From CAG-390 sp051867815 (GTDB lineage: Bacteria > Bacillota > Clostridia > Oscillospirales > CAG-272): DNA of 24,321 bases. The position numbers and the translations under genes were made by a program. The notes below the pieces were generated by a model that searched no databases, was not told the origin of the DNA, and saw only the letters and a program-made list of their open reading frames with translations. Within the stretch, counting starts at the first letter, position 1, and every line of letters begins with the position of its first letter. Below are positions 23,510 to 24,321 of the stretch, piece by piece. The stretch covers positions 1-24,321 of the forward strand of contig JBJDZD010000150.1 in the NCBI GenBank assembly GCA_051867815.1. Direction: 5' to 3'.

Positions 23510-23835
23510 TCAATATCGGTATTTTTTCCGCTTTGCAACAAAGAAAATCAGAGCAATTACAACTGCCATGAATTCCGCCACAAGAATGGAAATCCATACA
23601 CCGTTGATATTCCAGATAAGTGGTAGGAGCAGGACGGCACCGGTCTGAAACACCAGTGTCCGTAAGAAAGAAATAATTGCCGATGTCACACCGTCGCTGA
23701 GTGCTGTGAAAAATCCTGACAGAAAGATGGCAAAGCCCATGAACAAAAAACGACAGCGCAAAAATCCGGAATCCCGATACGGTGATTTCCGTTAAACCCT
23801 CGTCATACCCAACAAAAAGCAGGATAAAGCAAAGA
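23510..23835 (-). pseudogene. C-terminal remnant of a MATE-family efflux transporter, frameshifted
   Basis: Only about the last 100 residues of a MATE (MepA/DinF-like) transporter are recognisable, where ~450 are usual. LFVGYDEGLTEITVSGFRIF and ALSF lie in one frame. After six A bases at 23745-23750 (T6 on the coding strand) the match resumes one frame over with LFMGFAIFLSGFFTALSDG and ISFLRTLVFQ, ending KKYRY at the TGA at 23510. Removing one base of the run restores one continuous reading, so the shift is a single-base insertion or a sequencing error. Upstream of ~23835 no MATE sequence is seen in any frame; the 5' part is missing, so the gene is broken either way. It probably marks an old deletion or insertion site. 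Confidence 0.75.
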
Positions 23836-23865
23836 AGAAAGCGGGAGCGGCGTAATATAGCGTCA

Positions 23866-23903
23866 TGAAGAAAGCCTCGGCAGGGAGTTTCCTTGCTGAG
23901 GCT
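23866..23903 (-). terminator. Terminator of the right-edge partial gene
   Basis: A 13-bp stem (23873-23885 with 23891-23903, two G-T pairs, 5-nt loop AAACT on the minus strand) is followed by TTTCTTC. It begins 9 bp after the stop codon at 23912. The tail is only moderately T-rich. Confidence 0.7.
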
Positions 23904-23911
23904 AAATTTGT

Positions 23912-24321
23912 TTATCCTCTTGTGAATACGTAGTAATGAATTTTTCCGGCGAAAGAATAATCTCCCGACTTCCACTCGAGGATCAAGAAATCTTTTCCTT
24001 CGTGTTCAACGATTTCATATGCACAAGCCGTTTTACAGTATTTATTGAGTACAAGTCCTTTTGTCCAGTTGAGCATGCTTTCGCGGCTCTTGGTGACGGT
24101 TATCAATCGACCGTCAGAAAGGAACTCAACGCGCTGGAGGAATAATTCTCCGCCTTTCCAAGTTTTCCTTGTCGGGTCGAAATTATCACGGTCTCTGATA
24201 AAATCAAATGCATTCCAAACGCCGAGAACCTTTGGGTCAATTACAAAAGGATGATCGGTATTATCGCAAATTTGAATTTCTTCTTTGGATGCGATATGGC
24301 GAGAGTTGGTTTGTTCGTACA
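23912..24321 (-). CDS. C-terminal part of a protein with the domain seen in BlaR1/M56-type peptidases
   Basis: The frame is open from the right window edge (first full codon at 24319) to TAA at 23912, 135 residues; the N-terminus is outside. The visible part has HPFVIDPKVLGVWNAFDFI, LFLQRVEFLSDGR, WTKGLVLN and ends with EWKSGDYSFAGKIHYYVFTRG-type residues. This WTKG/EWKSGDY beta-rich domain is one I recognise from the C-termini of BlaR1-like M56 metallopeptidases and stand-alone Firmicutes proteins, often in antibiotic-sensing loci. That identification rests on memory of motifs and is moderate. No membrane segment or zinc motif is in the visible part. Base use is more A/T-rich than in the genes left of 23364. 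Confidence 0.7.
   Translation of the reverse strand, partial: YEQTNSRHIASKEEIQICDNTDHPFVIDPKVLGVWNAFDFIRDRDNFDPTRKTWKGGELFLQRVEFLSDGRLITVTKSRESMLNWTKGLVLNKYCKTACAYEIVEHEGKDFLILEWKSGDYSFAGKIHYYVFTRG

Noticed and set aside
23475..23975. A 166-residue open frame spanning the MATE remnant and the terminator
   Set aside because: Only a short stretch matches MATE; the rest reads through the terminator hairpin and the neighbouring gene in the wrong frame.
1..24321. CRISPR array, tRNA or rRNA genes
   Set aside because: No regularly spaced direct repeats and no tRNA or rRNA signature sequence was seen on either strand.

Overview
The window looks like chromosomal DNA of an anaerobic, Gram-positive member of the Firmicutes, most likely class Clostridia (gut Oscillospirales type; the order is inference). 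The evidence is a long, Alu-domain-bearing SRP RNA directly upstream of dnaX-ybaB-recR, strong GGAGG-type ribosome binding sites, consensus sigma-A promoters with 17-bp spacers, a CsoR/CopA copper operon, and lipoproteins with Thr/Glu/Ala-rich linkers. Coding DNA is moderately GC-rich and intergenic DNA is AT-rich. The last ~1 kb is visibly richer in A/T.

Layout. (1) 1-1702, minus: the N-terminal 567 codons of a secreted repeat (GLUG-like beta-helix) protein, cut by the window edge, behind a perfect TTGACA-17-TATAAT promoter. (2) 10118-1836, minus: a four-gene operon with its own promoter and terminator: MoxR AAA+ ATPase, DUF58 protein, a very large membrane transglutaminase, and a lipoprotein with a C-terminal glycerophosphodiester phosphodiesterase (GDPD) domain. 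(3) 10212-15421, plus: SRP RNA, dnaX, an SGNH-hydrolase lipoprotein, ybaB, recR and a divergent GDPD-family protein, ending in a strong bidirectional terminator. (4) 15439-17173: a metallo-beta-lactamase-fold hydrolase and an esterase, transcribed divergently from promoters whose -35 boxes overlap. (5) 17214-20234, minus: csoR-copA, with the predicted CsoR operator inside the promoter spacer, a ~217-nt palindrome-rich leader, and a CopZ-like domain fused to the CopA C-terminus behind its own internal ribosome binding site. (6) 20282-22017, minus: an L-rhamnose mutarotase and a Rieske/FAD oxidoreductase. (7) 22077-23363, plus: an organophosphate:phosphate antiporter-type MFS transporter. (8) 23388-24321: a 75-bp imperfect palindrome, a decayed MATE efflux gene and the C-terminus of a BlaR1/M56-type or related protein.

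How the genes fit together. Housekeeping functions (SRP RNA, DNA polymerase III tau/gamma, RecR, YbaB) are interleaved with cell-envelope functions. The most unusual feature is that two lipoproteins in two different operons share an undescribed N-terminal domain marked by GATNREES. In one it is duplicated and joined to a GDPD; in the other it is joined to an SGNH hydrolase and sits inside the normally contiguous dnaX-ybaB-recR cluster. Together with a second GDPD-family protein, a MoxR/DUF58/transglutaminase operon and a transporter that keeps both phosphate-binding arginines of GlpT, the window suggests, as inference, an envelope-polymer or glycerophosphodiester processing theme. No CRISPR array, tRNA, rRNA or intact transposase is visible.
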